Assembly: GCF_934372025.1 (NCBI RefSeq)
Contig: NZ_CAKROJ010000015.1
Location: 1-41,383, forward strand
Direction: 5' to 3'
From: an uncultured Blautia sp.
GTDB taxonomy: Bacteria; Bacillota; Clostridia; Lachnospirales; Lachnospiraceae
Length of the DNA stretch: 41,383 nt
A model generated the notes under the pieces. That model did no database searches, was not told where the DNA came from, and worked only from the letters and a program-made list of their open reading frames with translations. Numbering within the stretch: the first letter of the stretch is position 1; every line of letters starts with the position of its first letter. The translations under genes and the position numbers were made by a program. Of the stretch, positions 1-9,393 are shown piece by piece.

Positions 1-1
1 A

Positions 2-811
2 AAGAACCGGGAAGTTTTCCTCAATCTGCTCAGCAATGCGGTAAAATATACAGCTTCAGGGGGAATGGTTACCATAAGGATCACAGAACTTGACTGTGAC
101 AGGGAGGGATATGTGCGGATACAGACGCAGGTAATTGATACAGGTATCGGAATGAGTGAAGAATTCCTGCCATCCCTGTTTGAGGCTTTTACCCGGGAAC
201 GCAATACAACAGACGGAAAGGTTGCGGGAACAGGTCTGGGAATGCCAATCATAAAGAAGTATATTGATATGATGGGCGGAACCATCGAAGTAGAAAGTAA
301 GCTGGGAGAAGGAAGTAAATTTACAGTTATCATGGAATACAGGATTGCTGATAAGGGTTACTACGAGCAGGATACGGACATGTCCCCGGATACAGAGGAA
401 ACAGACGGGATCAGTGGAAAACATGTTCTGCTGGCTGAGGATAATGATCTGAATGCGGAAATTGCAGAGTTTATTCTGGAGGATATGGGACTTATAGTTG
501 AGCGCGTTGAGGATGGAATTCAATGTGTGGCAAAGATGGAACAGAAACCGGCAGGAACCTATGATTTGATACTCATGGACATCCAGATGCCGAACATGGA
601 TGGATATCAGGCAACTCAGGAAATCAGAAGATTGGCAGATAAGCAAAAAGCAGGTATTCCGATTGTAGCAATGACAGCCAATGCATTTGAGGAAGACAGA
701 AAAAAGGCATTGGCAAAAGGAATGAACGGACATGTTGCAAAGCCTGTTGATGCAGAAAAGCTTAAAAGAACCATTCTTTCAGCTTTAAGCAGGCGAACGA
801 ACAATAAATAA
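2..811 (+). CDS. Hybrid sensor histidine kinase/response regulator, C-terminal part (5' end outside window)
   Basis: The frame is open from base 2, so the N-terminal sensor and dimerisation parts lie upstream of the window. The first visible residues form an N box (NLLSNAVKYT). The G1 motif (DTGIGM), an F box and the G2 motif (GTGLGM) of a HATPase_c domain follow, to about residue 115. After an acidic linker comes a CheY-like receiver domain, from HVLLAEDND to the stop. Its expected phospho-acceptor is the Asp in LILMDIQMP, with the conserved TAN and KP switch motifs. The architecture is that of a hybrid kinase in a phosphorelay. The input signal and output partner cannot be told from this part. 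uvrB follows by 83 bases; I see no terminator between them. Confidence 0.9.
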   Translation, partial: KNREVFLNLLSNAVKYTASGGMVTIRITELDCDREGYVRIQTQVIDTGIGMSEEFLPSLFEAFTRERNTTDGKVAGTGLGMPIIKKYIDMMGGTIEVESKLGEGSKFTVIMEYRIADKGYYEQDTDMSPDTEETDGISGKHVLLAEDNDLNAEIAEFILEDMGLIVERVEDGIQCVAKMEQKPAGTYDLILMDIQMPNMDGYQATQEIRRLADKQKAGIPIVAMTANAFEEDRKKALAKGMNGHVAKPVDAEKLKRTILSALSRRTNNK

Positions 812-894
812 ATTTGAGTGTTGCTCACGTTAGTATTACTGCTTTTTATGCCGGACAGACGAACTTTTTTGATATAAAAACAGGAGGTGTTTTT

Positions 895-2895
895 GTGCAG
901 AACTCACAACAAATTTTCAAACTTCACTCCGAATACAAACCCACCGGGGATCAGCCCCAGGCAATTGAAAAACTGGTCAGGGGCTTTAAAGAAGGCAATC
1001 AGTTCGAGACTTTGCTGGGGGTCACCGGCTCCGGTAAGACCTTCACCATGGCGAATGTCATCGCCCGGTTGAATAAACCAACTTTGGTACTTGCACACAA
1101 TAAAACACTGGCAGCACAGCTGTACGGTGAGTTTAAGGAATTCTTTCCTGAGAACGCAGTGGAATATTTTGTCTCCTACTACGATTACTACCAGCCGGAG
1201 GCATATGTTCCGTCTACCGATACTTATATTGCAAAGGATGCGTCCACCAATGACGAGATCGACAAGCTGCGCCTTTCTGCCACAGCGGCACTCTGCGAGC
1301 GTAAAGATGTTATCGTTGTGTCTTCTGTATCCTGTATTTATGGTCTGGGTGCACCGGAAGAATTTTTTGATATGATGATCTCTCTGCGCCCCGGCATGGA
1401 GAAAGACAGGGATGATGTGATCAGGGAACTGATCGATATCCAGTACAACCGTAACGAAATGGATTTTCACAGAGGTACTTTCCGTGTACGAGGAGATGTG
1501 CTGGAGATTTTTCCGGCTAACTACTCAGACCGTGCAATCCGTGTAGAATTCTTTGGGGATGAAATTGATCGTATCACAGAAATAGATGTTTTGACCGGAG
1601 AAAAACGCAGTGAATTAAAACATGCTGCAATTTTCCCGGCATCTCATTATGTTGTTCCACAAAGTCAGATACAGAAAGCAGCAGATGCGATTCTGGAAGA
1701 AATGAAAGAACAGGTTTCTTATTTCAAAAGTGAGGATAAGCTGATTGAGGCACAGAGAATTGCAGAGCGAACAAACTTTGATGTGGAAATGATGAAAGAA
1801 ACAGGCTTCTGTTCGGGAATTGAGAATTACTCCAGACATTTGACAGGACTGGCACCGGGACAGCCGCCGTACACACTTATGGATTATTTTAAGGATGACT
1901 TTCTTCTTATTATAGATGAATCCCATAAGACTGTTTCGCAGGTTGGAGGAATGTATGCCGGTGATCAGAGCCGTAAGCAGACCCTGGTGGATTATGGTTT
2001 CCGCCTTCCATCTGCAAAGGACAACCGTCCGCTGAGTTTTACGGAATTTGAAAATAAACTCGACCAGGTTATGTTTGTTTCCGCGACACCGGGTCAGTAC
2101 GAGGCAGAACATGAGCTTTTACGTGCGGAACAGATTATCAGACCAACAGGACTTCTTGATCCAAAGGTAGAGGTGCGGCCGATAGAGGGACAGATCGATG
2201 ATCTGATCAGTGAAGTAAATAAAGAAGTAGATAAAGGACATAAGATTCTGATTACAACTCTGACCAAACGAATGGCAGAAGACCTTACAGATTACATGAA
2301 GGATGTAGGTATCCGTGTTCGTTATCTGCATTCCGATATTGATACACTGGAACGTGCGGAGATCATCCGTGACATGCGGCTTGATGTGTTTGATGTACTT
2401 GTCGGAATCAACCTTTTGCGAGAAGGACTGGATATTCCGGAGATTACTCTGGTGGCAATTCTGGATGCAGATAAAGAGGGATTTCTGCGATCGGAAGTTT
2501 CGCTGATCCAGACAATTGGACGAGCTGCCCGTAACAGCGAAGGACATGTTATCATGTATGCGGATGTGATGACTGATTCTATGCGTAAAGCTATCCAGGA
2601 GACTGAACGAAGAAGAAAGATCCAGGAAGCTTATAATAAGGAACATGGAATCACACCAACTACGATCAAAAAAGCAGTACGTGATCTGATCACTGTCTCC
2701 AAAGCGGTTGCAGAGACAGAAGACAAGCTCAAAAAAGATCCGGAATCTATGACAAGAAAAGAACTGACGAAACTGATCGGACAGGTTGAGAAGCAGATGC
2801 GGGCTGCCGCTGCAGATCTTAACTTTGAACAGGCAGCAGAACTTCGCGATAAGATGATGGAACTGAAGAAAAATCTGGAGGAACTGGAAGTATAA
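895..2895 (+). CDS. uvrB: UvrABC excinuclease subunit B
   Basis: This is the DNA-damage-verifying helicase subunit of nucleotide excision repair; it receives DNA from UvrA and recruits UvrC. I place the start at GTG 895 because an AGGAGGTG ribosome site lies just upstream at 883-890 and the protein then has the normal family beginning and length (666 residues). An in-frame TTG at 814 would add 27 unrelated residues. Visible motifs are Walker A GVTGSGKT (42-49), the beta-hairpin YYDYYQPEAYVP that locks the strands, motif II IIDESH, the SATPG motif, LREGLDIPE, the QTIGRAARN arginine-finger motif, and a C-terminal UVR coiled-coil domain (LNFEQAAELRD) that contacts UvrC. No LexA (DinR) box was seen upstream, so SOS control is not supported here. 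Confidence 0.97.
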   Translation: MQNSQQIFKLHSEYKPTGDQPQAIEKLVRGFKEGNQFETLLGVTGSGKTFTMANVIARLNKPTLVLAHNKTLAAQLYGEFKEFFPENAVEYFVSYYDYYQPEAYVPSTDTYIAKDASTNDEIDKLRLSATAALCERKDVIVVSSVSCIYGLGAPEEFFDMMISLRPGMEKDRDDVIRELIDIQYNRNEMDFHRGTFRVRGDVLEIFPANYSDRAIRVEFFGDEIDRITEIDVLTGEKRSELKHAAIFPASHYVVPQSQIQKAADAILEEMKEQVSYFKSEDKLIEAQRIAERTNFDVEMMKETGFCSGIENYSRHLTGLAPGQPPYTLMDYFKDDFLLIIDESHKTVSQVGGMYAGDQSRKQTLVDYGFRLPSAKDNRPLSFTEFENKLDQVMFVSATPGQYEAEHELLRAEQIIRPTGLLDPKVEVRPIEGQIDDLISEVNKEVDKGHKILITTLTKRMAEDLTDYMKDVGIRVRYLHSDIDTLERAEIIRDMRLDVFDVLVGINLLREGLDIPEITLVAILDADKEGFLRSEVSLIQTIGRAARNSEGHVIMYADVMTDSMRKAIQETERRRKIQEAYNKEHGITPTTIKKAVRDLITVSKAVAETEDKLKKDPESMTRKELTKLIGQVEKQMRAAAADLNFEQAAELRDKMMELKKNLEELEV

Positions 2896-2919
2896 CTGTA
2901 AATTGCTAACACTTTACTC

Positions 2920-2948
2920 TTGTGCAGTAATGGAGAGCGTGATAAAAT
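2920..2948 (+). promoter_or_regulatory. Possible sigma-A promoter for the aminotransferase gene
   Basis: TTGTGC, a 17-base spacer and TAAAAT lie 30 bases upstream of the aminotransferase start, in the gap after uvrB. The -35 is weak and the -10 is 5/6. No terminator separates it from uvrB, so read-through is also possible. Confidence 0.35.
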
Positions 2949-2978
2949 AAAACCATTATGTAGAAAGAGGGAGTCGAT

Positions 2979-4136
2979 ATGCAGTTTTCTAAGAGACTAG
3001 ACAGATTTGGGGAAGAAATCTTTGCGGCCCTGAATAACAGACGTATGGAACTGGAGCAGCAGGGCATGAAAATTTATAATATGAGTGTGGGAACACCAGA
3101 CTTCAGGACACCGGAACACATCAAAAAAGCTCTGGCAGAAGCAGCTATGGATGATGATAACTGGAAATACAGTCTCAGAGACCTTCCTGAACTTCTGGAA
3201 GCAGTCTGTGAATATTATAAGAAGCGTTTTGACGTTGAACTGACACCGGATATGGTTATGACTGTTTACGGAAGCCAGGAGGGCATGGGTCATCTTGGAA
3301 TGGCACTCTGCGATGAGGGGGATGTCGTTCTTCTTCCGGATCCGTGTTATCCGGTATTTGCGGCAGGAAGCCTGATGGCAGGAGCGGTACCATACTATTA
3401 TCCACTGGTGGCAGAGCATGATTTCCTTCCATATGTAAAGGATATTCCGGAAGAAGTTGCAAAGAAAGCAAAATATATGGTGGTTTCTCTTCCGTCCAAC
3501 CCGGTAGGAAGTGTCGCCACACCGGGACTTTATGAAGAAATCGTGGAATTTGCGAAGAAGTATGATATTCTGATCATCCATGACAATGCTTACAGTGATA
3601 TTATTTTTGATGGAGCACATGGGGGAAGTTTTCTGGCAACAGAAGGTGCAGGAGAAGTTGGTGTAGAGTTTTTCAGCCTTTCGAAATCCTTCAATGTAAC
3701 CGGAGCAAGGATCAGCTTTCTGGTAGGCCGTCCGGATGTGATCGCCGCACTTCGCAAACTCAGAAGCCAGATTGATTTTGGAATGTTTCTTACAATTCAA
3801 AAGGCTGCGATTGCTGCACTTAAGGGACCGCTTGAGAGCGTCAGAGAGCAGTGCCAGATGTATCAGGAGCGAAGAGATGCTCTCTGCAATGGACTTCGCG
3901 AGATCGGCTGGGAACTTCCGAATGGTAAAGGTACTATGTTTGTCTGGGCAAAAATTCCGGGAGGACGCACAGACAGCATGGCATTCTGCATGGAACTTAT
4001 GGAAAAGGCCGGCGTTATCGTGACACCGGGAGCAAGCTTTGGACCTCATGGAGAAGGCTATGTGCGTTTTGCGCTGGTATTGCCGCCGGAAAAAATCAAA
4101 GAAGTGGTAGAGGCAATCCGCAGGAGTGGATTATAA
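2979..4136 (+). CDS. Class I/II PLP-dependent aminotransferase (LL-DAP aminotransferase-like subgroup)
   Basis: A fold-type I aminotransferase of 385 residues, the usual length. The PLP-binding lysine is K236 in SLSKSFNVTGAR. The cofactor-contacting Asn lies in SNPVG, the Asp/Tyr pair in HDNAYSD (201-207), and the substrate-carboxylate Arg in GYVRFAL near the C-terminus. YGSQEGMGH (97-105) resembles the GSKEGI signature of the LL-diaminopimelate/I-beta-like group, so a role in lysine or related amino-acid synthesis is possible. The substrate cannot be fixed from motifs. GAGGGAG lies 7 bases before the ATG. It is probably a single transcription unit, with a candidate promoter after uvrB and a strong hairpin terminator downstream. 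Confidence 0.88.
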   Translation: MQFSKRLDRFGEEIFAALNNRRMELEQQGMKIYNMSVGTPDFRTPEHIKKALAEAAMDDDNWKYSLRDLPELLEAVCEYYKKRFDVELTPDMVMTVYGSQEGMGHLGMALCDEGDVVLLPDPCYPVFAAGSLMAGAVPYYYPLVAEHDFLPYVKDIPEEVAKKAKYMVVSLPSNPVGSVATPGLYEEIVEFAKKYDILIIHDNAYSDIIFDGAHGGSFLATEGAGEVGVEFFSLSKSFNVTGARISFLVGRPDVIAALRKLRSQIDFGMFLTIQKAAIAALKGPLESVREQCQMYQERRDALCNGLREIGWELPNGKGTMFVWAKIPGGRTDSMAFCMELMEKAGVIVTPGASFGPHGEGYVRFALVLPPEKIKEVVEAIRRSGL

Positions 4137-4160
4137 TCAGCAGATATAAAATGAAAAATA

Positions 4161-4237
4161 AAAATCACAGTATCGACATAAACTGACAGGGAAAACATCA
4201 AAATCCCTCGAGTTATGTCTGTACTGTGATTTTTTTG
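4161..4237 (+). terminator. Intrinsic terminator after aminotransferase
   Basis: Two complementary arms (AAAATCACAGTA...GACATAA and TTATGTC...TACTGTGATTTT) form a stem of about 20 pairs with small mismatches. An inner AGGG/CCCT stem sits at the tip and a T-run follows. The A-run on the 5' side would let it act on both strands. Confidence 0.8.
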
Positions 4238-4264
4238 ATTTTTTAAAAAAATATAAATTAGATG

Positions 4265-4293
4265 TTGACAAACAATTACTACAGTGCTATCTT
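4265..4293 (+). promoter_or_regulatory. Sigma-A promoter of the hrcA-dnaK operon
   Basis: A perfect TTGACA, a 17-base spacer and TATCTT preceded by TGC (extended -10) sit directly upstream of the CIRCE operator. Transcription would start near 4300, so the operator lies in the early transcribed leader, as is usual for hrcA operons. Confidence 0.75.
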
Positions 4294-4306
4294 AACAGTA
4301 TAGATG

Positions 4307-4333
4307 TTAGCACTCCTCATTAATGAGTGCTAA
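4307..4333 (+). promoter_or_regulatory. CIRCE operator (HrcA binding site)
   Basis: A perfect match to the CIRCE inverted repeat: TTAGCACTC, nine bases, GAGTGCTAA. It lies just after the promoter and 27 bases before hrcA. By established knowledge HrcA binds this site and represses the operon until heat stress draws GroEL away from it. Only one copy is present; the second chaperone operon (groESL) is not in this window. Confidence 0.97.
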
Positions 4334-4360
4334 CAGACTAAAAGGAAAGGAGCTGAGTAC

Positions 4361-5404
4361 ATGGATGAACAATTGACAGATCGTAAGAAGAGAATTCTCA
4401 AGGCGATCATCAAGACATACATGGAAACAGGCGAACCGGTAGGATCCCGGACAATATCCAAGGATGCAGACCTTAATGTCAGCTCAGCAACAATCCGAAA
4501 CGAAATGTCTGATTTGACAGATATGGGTTACATTGTTCAGCCACATACATCGGCAGGCAGAATACCTTCTGACAAAGGTTACCGGCTTTATGTGGACGAA
4601 CTGATGAAGGAAAAGGAAGACGAGATCGAAGAAATTCGTAATCTGATGATTGAGAAGACAGACAAGATGGAAAAGGTGCTTAAAAAAGTAGCACGTGTCC
4701 TTGCTTCCAACACAAATTATGCGACGATGGTCTCAGTTCCTCAGTACAGCGGCAACAAGCTGAAATTTATTCAGCTCTCCCGCGTCAATGAGCAGCAGCT
4801 GGTAGCAGTAGTTGTGTGTGAAGGAAATGTCATCCGTAATCAGATCATTGATCTGGATGAAGAGATGGATGATGAAACACTTCTGAAGCTTAACCTTCTT
4901 CTTAATACGAATCTGAATGGATTACCAATTCAGGATATTAATCTTGGCATGATCGCCAGATTAAAGGAACAGGCAGGTATCCACAGCGGACTGGTTGCAA
5001 GAGTACTGGATGCGGTTGCAGCAACGATCCATGTTGATGAGGATGACATGGAAATTTATACGTCAGGAGCCACAAACTTCTTTAAATATCCGGAGCTGTC
5101 TGATAAGACAAAGGCTACGGAACTGATTTCAACTTTTGAAGAAAAACAGGAACTGGTCGATCTGGTTAAAGAAAGAATGGCAGATGATAATACAGGAGTT
5201 CAGGTATATATCGGAGATGAACTTCCAATTTCTACAATGAAGGATTGCAGTGTTGTAACAGCAACTTATGAGCTGGGACAGGGAATGCACGGAACAATCG
5301 GTATTGTCGGACCGAAGCGTATGGATTATGAGAATGTGGTAAATAGTCTGAAGACCCTCAAAGTTGAACTCGATGAGGTATTCAAAAAAAATAAAGGTAA
5401 CTAA
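4361..5404 (+). CDS. hrcA: Heat-inducible transcription repressor HrcA
   Basis: A 347-residue cytosolic repressor that binds CIRCE and needs GroEL for activity. The N-terminal winged helix is typical (LTDRKKRILKAII, then EPVGSRTIS and SSATIRNEMSDL). HTSAGRIPSDKGYR marks the domain boundary, and a GAF-like and dimerisation part follows, ending in the conserved GTIGIVGPKRMDY. AAAGGAG stands 10 bases before the ATG. It is the first gene of the hrcA-grpE-dnaK-dnaJ operon and is autoregulated by the CIRCE element immediately upstream. Confidence 0.97.
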   Translation: MDEQLTDRKKRILKAIIKTYMETGEPVGSRTISKDADLNVSSATIRNEMSDLTDMGYIVQPHTSAGRIPSDKGYRLYVDELMKEKEDEIEEIRNLMIEKTDKMEKVLKKVARVLASNTNYATMVSVPQYSGNKLKFIQLSRVNEQQLVAVVVCEGNVIRNQIIDLDEEMDDETLLKLNLLLNTNLNGLPIQDINLGMIARLKEQAGIHSGLVARVLDAVAATIHVDEDDMEIYTSGATNFFKYPELSDKTKATELISTFEEKQELVDLVKERMADDNTGVQVYIGDELPISTMKDCSVVTATYELGQGMHGTIGIVGPKRMDYENVVNSLKTLKVELDEVFKKNKGN

Positions 5405-5443
5405 GACAGTTAGCTGTCTGACTGGAAAGGCGGTAGAAGAAAC

Positions 5444-6076
5444 GTGTCAGAAACAAATAAAAATGAAGCTGGCGTACAGGAAGAAGTGGAGAAAGAAACT
5501 CCGGAAACAGAACCTGTTACAGAGCCGGTAGAAGAAGCACCGGAGACAATTGCAGGAGAAAATCCGGAAGAGGATAAAGAACCTGATGCCGAAGAGGATA
5601 AAGACGCAAAAGGAAAAACTTCTTTCTTTGGCAAAAAGAAAAAAGAAAACAAGCTTGAACAGCAGATCGAAGATCTGACTGACAGACTGAAACGTAACAT
5701 GGCTGAGTTTGATAATTTCCGCAAACGTACGGAAAAAGAAAAATCCAGTATGTATATCATCGGAGCAAAAGACATTATTGAGAAGATTCTCCCGGTTGTG
5801 GATAACTTCGAAAGAGGGCTTGCACAGGCTCCGGAAAACGATCCATTTGCTGATGGAATGGAAAAAATCTACAAACAGCTTATGACTACACTGGAAGGTC
5901 TGGGAGTTGAACAGATCGAGGCAGTGGACAAGGAATTTAATCCGGACTTCCACAATGCAGTAATGCATGTAGAAGACGAATCAGTTGGAGACAACATTGT
6001 TGTGGAAGAACTTCAGAAGGGTTACACCTATAAAGGATTTGTAGTCCGTCACAGCATGGTAAAAGTTGCAAACTGA
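5444..6076 (+). CDS. grpE: Nucleotide exchange factor GrpE
   Basis: GrpE releases ADP from DnaK as a homodimer. The start is GTG 5444, with GGAAAGGCGG upstream. The protein has 210 residues. The first 65 or so are very acidic (Glu/Pro/Asp-rich) and probably disordered, longer than in Bacillus GrpE. A long coiled coil follows from LEQQIEDLTDRLKRNMAEFDNFRKR, then the beta-wing head with FNPDFHNAVMHVED and the C-terminal GYTYKGFVVRHSMVKV. It sits 39 bases after hrcA and 108 before dnaK within the same operon. Confidence 0.95.
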   Translation: MSETNKNEAGVQEEVEKETPETEPVTEPVEEAPETIAGENPEEDKEPDAEEDKDAKGKTSFFGKKKKENKLEQQIEDLTDRLKRNMAEFDNFRKRTEKEKSSMYIIGAKDIIEKILPVVDNFERGLAQAPENDPFADGMEKIYKQLMTTLEGLGVEQIEAVDKEFNPDFHNAVMHVEDESVGDNIVVEELQKGYTYKGFVVRHSMVKVAN

Positions 6077-6087
6077 TCGTACTCAAA

Positions 6088-6126
6088 GAAAAAGGAAGCG
6101 GCTGCGAAGCAGACATTTACTTTTTC
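6088..6126 (+). other. Possible hairpin in the grpE-dnaK leader
   Basis: GAAAAAG (6088-6094) can pair with CTTTTTC (6120-6126), enclosing a small CTGC-GAA-GCAG stem-loop. It lies in the 108-base gap before dnaK. It has no proper T-run, so a processing or stabilising hairpin is more likely than a terminator. The pairing is weak. Confidence 0.25.
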
Positions 6127-6184
6127 TGGAAGGACAAATTAAAATATTTAATAATCTTAGAATAAATTCAGGAGGAATATTATC

Positions 6185-8062
6185 ATGGGAAAAATCATTG
6201 GTATTGACTTAGGTACAACAAACAGTTGTGTAGCTGTAATGGAAGGTGGACAGCCAACCGTTATCGCTAATACAGAAGGCGCAAGAACTACACCGTCTGT
6301 AGTTGCTTTCACAAAAACAGGAGAACGTCTTGTAGGTGAGCCTGCAAAACGTCAGGCAGTAACAAACGCAGACAGAACAATCTCTTCCATCAAGAGAGAG
6401 ATGGGTACTGATTATCGTGTAACAATTGATGATAAAAAATACTCTCCACAGGAAATTTCTGCTATGATTCTTCAGAAACTGAAAAAAGATGCAGAAGGAT
6501 ACCTTGGAGAAAGCGTAACAGAAGCTGTTATCACAGTTCCGGCTTACTTCAACGATGCTCAGCGTCAGGCAACAAAAGATGCTGGTAAGATTGCTGGTCT
6601 TGATGTAAAACGTATCATCAACGAGCCTACAGCAGCAGCTCTTGCTTATGGTCTTGACAACGAAAAAGAACAGAAGATCATGGTTTACGACTTAGGTGGT
6701 GGTACATTTGACGTATCCGTTATCGAAATCGGTGATGGTGTTATCGAAGTACTTTCCACAGCTGGTAACAACCGTCTTGGTGGTGATGACTTTGACCAGA
6801 AAGTTACAGACTGGATGATCGACGAATTCAAGAAAGCAGAAGGCGTTGATTTAAGCAATGATAAGATGGCACTTCAGAGACTGAGAGAAGCTGCTGAGAA
6901 AGCTAAAAAAGAACTTTCTTCCGCAACAACAACAAACATCAACCTTCCGTTCATTACTGCAACAGCAGAAGGACCGAAGCATTTCGATATGAACCTTACA
7001 AGAGCTAAATTCGATGAGCTGACACATGATCTGGTAGAAAAAACAGCAGAACCGGTTCGCCGTGCACTGTCTGATGCAGGTATCACAGCTTCTGAACTTG
7101 GCCAGGTACTTCTGGTAGGTGGATCTACACGTATCCCGGCAGTACAGGATAAAGTAAAACAGCTTACAGGTAAAGAACCAAGCAAATCCCTGAACCCAGA
7201 TGAATGTGTAGCACTTGGTGCTTCCGTACAGGGTGGTAAACTTGCAGGTGATGCAGGTGCCGGTGATATCCTTCTTCTGGATGTTACTCCGCTGTCACTG
7301 TCTATCGAGACAATGGGTGGTATCGCAACTCGTCTGATCGAGAGAAATACAACTATCCCGACCAAGAAGAGCCAGATCTTCTCTACAGCAGCAGATAACC
7401 AGACAGCAGTAGATATCAACGTAGTACAGGGTGAGCGTCAGTTCGCAAAAGATAACAAATCCCTTGGACAGTTCCGTCTGGATGGAATCCCGCCAGCACG
7501 TCGTGGTGTTCCGCAGATCGAAGTTACATTCGATATTGATGCCAACGGTATTGTAAATGTATCTGCTAAGGATCTTGGAACAGGTAAAGAACAGCACATC
7601 ACAATCACAGCTGGTTCCAACATGTCTGATTCTGATATTGACAAAGCAGTCAAAGAAGCTGCTGAGTTCGAAGCTCAGGATAAGAAACGTAAAGAGGGAA
7701 TCGATACAAGAAACAATGCAGACTCCATGGTATTCCAGGTTGAGAATGCACTTAAAGAAGCTGGCGATAAGATTGATGCCAACGATAAAGCTGCTGTTGA
7801 AACAGACCTGAATGCACTGAAAGATCTTCTTGCTCAGACAGCAAATGCAGAGCTTACAGATTCTCAGATTGCAGACATCAAAGCAGCTCAGGAAAAAATG
7901 ATGGAAAGTGCACAGAAGCTTTTCGCTAAAATGTATGAGCAGACACAGCAGGCCGGCGGTCAGGCAGGCCCGAACCCGGGAGCAGGTGCCGGAGCAGCTC
8001 AGGGCGGAAATGAAGCAGGCTATGGCGATGATGTTGTAGATGCCGACTATAAAGAGGTCTAA
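6185..8062 (+). CDS. dnaK: Molecular chaperone DnaK (Hsp70)
   Basis: An ATP-driven chaperone of 625 residues that works with DnaJ and GrpE in the cytosol. The nucleotide-binding domain shows phosphate-1 GIDLGTTNSCVAV, the NEPTAAALAYG connect region, phosphate-2 VYDLGGGTFDVSV and the adenosine motif LLVGGSTRIPAV. The interdomain linker is followed by the substrate-binding beta-domain (LLLDVTPLSLSIETMGG), a helical lid and a Gly/Ala/Gln-rich tail ending DDVVDADYKEV. The lineage signature is Gram-positive: it lacks the roughly 24-residue insert of proteobacterial DnaK. AGGAGG lies about 10 bases before the ATG. Codon use is more biased than in its neighbours, as expected for a highly expressed gene. 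Confidence 0.98.
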   Translation: MGKIIGIDLGTTNSCVAVMEGGQPTVIANTEGARTTPSVVAFTKTGERLVGEPAKRQAVTNADRTISSIKREMGTDYRVTIDDKKYSPQEISAMILQKLKKDAEGYLGESVTEAVITVPAYFNDAQRQATKDAGKIAGLDVKRIINEPTAAALAYGLDNEKEQKIMVYDLGGGTFDVSVIEIGDGVIEVLSTAGNNRLGGDDFDQKVTDWMIDEFKKAEGVDLSNDKMALQRLREAAEKAKKELSSATTTNINLPFITATAEGPKHFDMNLTRAKFDELTHDLVEKTAEPVRRALSDAGITASELGQVLLVGGSTRIPAVQDKVKQLTGKEPSKSLNPDECVALGASVQGGKLAGDAGAGDILLLDVTPLSLSIETMGGIATRLIERNTTIPTKKSQIFSTAADNQTAVDINVVQGERQFAKDNKSLGQFRLDGIPPARRGVPQIEVTFDIDANGIVNVSAKDLGTGKEQHITITAGSNMSDSDIDKAVKEAAEFEAQDKKRKEGIDTRNNADSMVFQVENALKEAGDKIDANDKAAVETDLNALKDLLAQTANAELTDSQIADIKAAQEKMMESAQKLFAKMYEQTQQAGGQAGPNPGAGAGAAQGGNEAGYGDDVVDADYKEV

Positions 8063-8085
8063 TTAAGGTATAGGAAAGAGAAAAG

Positions 8086-9267
8086 ATGGCTGATAAAAGA
8101 GATTACTATGAGGTCCTGGGTGTCAGCAAGACTGCCAGTGATTCAGAATTAAAAAGTGCATATCGAAAATTAGCCAAAAAATATCATCCGGACGTAAATC
8201 CGGGAGACAAAGAAGCAGAAGCAAAGTTCAAAGAAGCAACAGAAGCATACAGTGTGTTAAGTGATGCAGAGAAAAGAAGACAGTATGACCAGTTTGGTCA
8301 TGCTGCCTTTGAACAGGGCGGCGGTGGAGCCGGCGGTTTCGGTGGATTTGACTTCAACGGAGCGGATATGGGTGATATCTTCGGTGATATTTTCGGTGAT
8401 CTGTTTGGTGGCGGCGGGAGACGTCGTGCCAATAATGGTCCAATGAAAGGCGCTAATTTACGTGCCCGTGTGAATATTACATTTGAAGAGGCAGTGTTTG
8501 GATGTGACAAGGAACTGGAAATTGTTTTGAAAGACGAGTGTACAACTTGTCATGGAACTGGTGCAAAGCCGGGAACACAGCCAACTACCTGCCCTAAATG
8601 TAACGGGGAAGGTCAGATTGTCTATACACAGCAGTCTATGTTTGGTATGGTACGAAATGTTCAGACCTGTCCGGAATGTAACGGAAGTGGTAAAATCATC
8701 AAAGAAAAATGTACTTCCTGTCATGGAACGGGATATACTTCTTCCAGAAAGAAAATTTCTGTTTCTATCCCGGCTGGTATTGATAACGGACAGAGCATTC
8801 GCATCCGTGATAAAGGAGAACCCGGAACAAATGGCGGTCCAAGAGGCGATTTACTTGTAGAAGTAAATGTTGCACGCCATCCAATTTTCCAGAGACAGGA
8901 TATGAATATTTTCTCAACAGCGCCGCTGACTTATGCACAGGCTGCACTTGGTGGAGAAATCCATATCAATACAGTGGATGGAGATGTTGTTTACGAGGTG
9001 AAACCAGGAACACAGACAGATACACGTATCCGTCTGAAAGGTAAAGGCGTTCCGTCACTGAGAAACAAAAATATCCGTGGTGATCACTATGTAACACTGA
9101 TTGTTCAGGTTCCGACCAAGCTTAACGAGGAAGCAAAAGAAGCACTTCGTAAGTTTGATGAGGCATGTGGAAACAGACCTGTATCGGAAGAAAATGGCGG
9201 TTCCGAAAAATCAGAAAAGAAGAAAAAGAGCTTTATGGATAAACTCAAAGAGACTTTTGAGGATTAA
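8086..9267 (+). CDS. dnaJ: Molecular chaperone DnaJ (Hsp40)
   Basis: DnaJ delivers clients to DnaK and stimulates its ATPase. The 393-residue protein has the full class A layout: J domain with HPD at 34-36, a Gly/Phe-rich region (about 75-108), four zinc-binding CxxCxGxG repeats (CTTCHGTG, CPKCNGEG, CPECNGSG, CTSCHGTG), then the C-terminal client-binding and dimerisation domains. The C-terminus is lysine-rich. It lies 23 bases after dnaK and is the last gene of the CIRCE operon, followed by a clear terminator. Confidence 0.98.
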   Translation: MADKRDYYEVLGVSKTASDSELKSAYRKLAKKYHPDVNPGDKEAEAKFKEATEAYSVLSDAEKRRQYDQFGHAAFEQGGGGAGGFGGFDFNGADMGDIFGDIFGDLFGGGGRRRANNGPMKGANLRARVNITFEEAVFGCDKELEIVLKDECTTCHGTGAKPGTQPTTCPKCNGEGQIVYTQQSMFGMVRNVQTCPECNGSGKIIKEKCTSCHGTGYTSSRKKISVSIPAGIDNGQSIRIRDKGEPGTNGGPRGDLLVEVNVARHPIFQRQDMNIFSTAPLTYAQAALGGEIHINTVDGDVVYEVKPGTQTDTRIRLKGKGVPSLRNKNIRGDHYVTLIVQVPTKLNEEAKEALRKFDEACGNRPVSEENGGSEKSEKKKKSFMDKLKETFED

Positions 9268-9285
9268 ATATAAGAAACTTTTCGG

Positions 9286-9317
9286 GAAAAGAGGGAAAAC
9301 CCTCTTTTCTTTTTTTA
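9286..9317 (+). terminator. Intrinsic terminator of the dnaK operon
   Basis: A perfect 10-bp stem GAAAAGAGGG/CCCTCTTTTC with an AAAA loop is followed by a run of seven T. Confidence 0.92.
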
Positions 9318-9393
9318 TGGTTTCATGTATAGTAGATTAGATAGGATTATGGAGACTGTTTACAGCAAAATAATCCGTGAGTAGTGCAGACAT

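Noticed and set aside
812..894. LexA/DinR box upstream of uvrB
   Set aside because: CGAAC occurs twice, but no matching GTTCG half-site follows at the right spacing.
812..894. uvrB start at TTG 814
   Set aside because: The frame is open, but the extra 27 residues do not resemble UvrB and the AGGAGGTG before GTG 895 decides the start.
2997..4049. 350-codon open frame on the minus strand opposite the aminotransferase gene
   Set aside because: It has no ribosome site, is rich in Cys, His, Phe and Ile as antisense frames are, and lies entirely over a gene with clear catalytic motifs.
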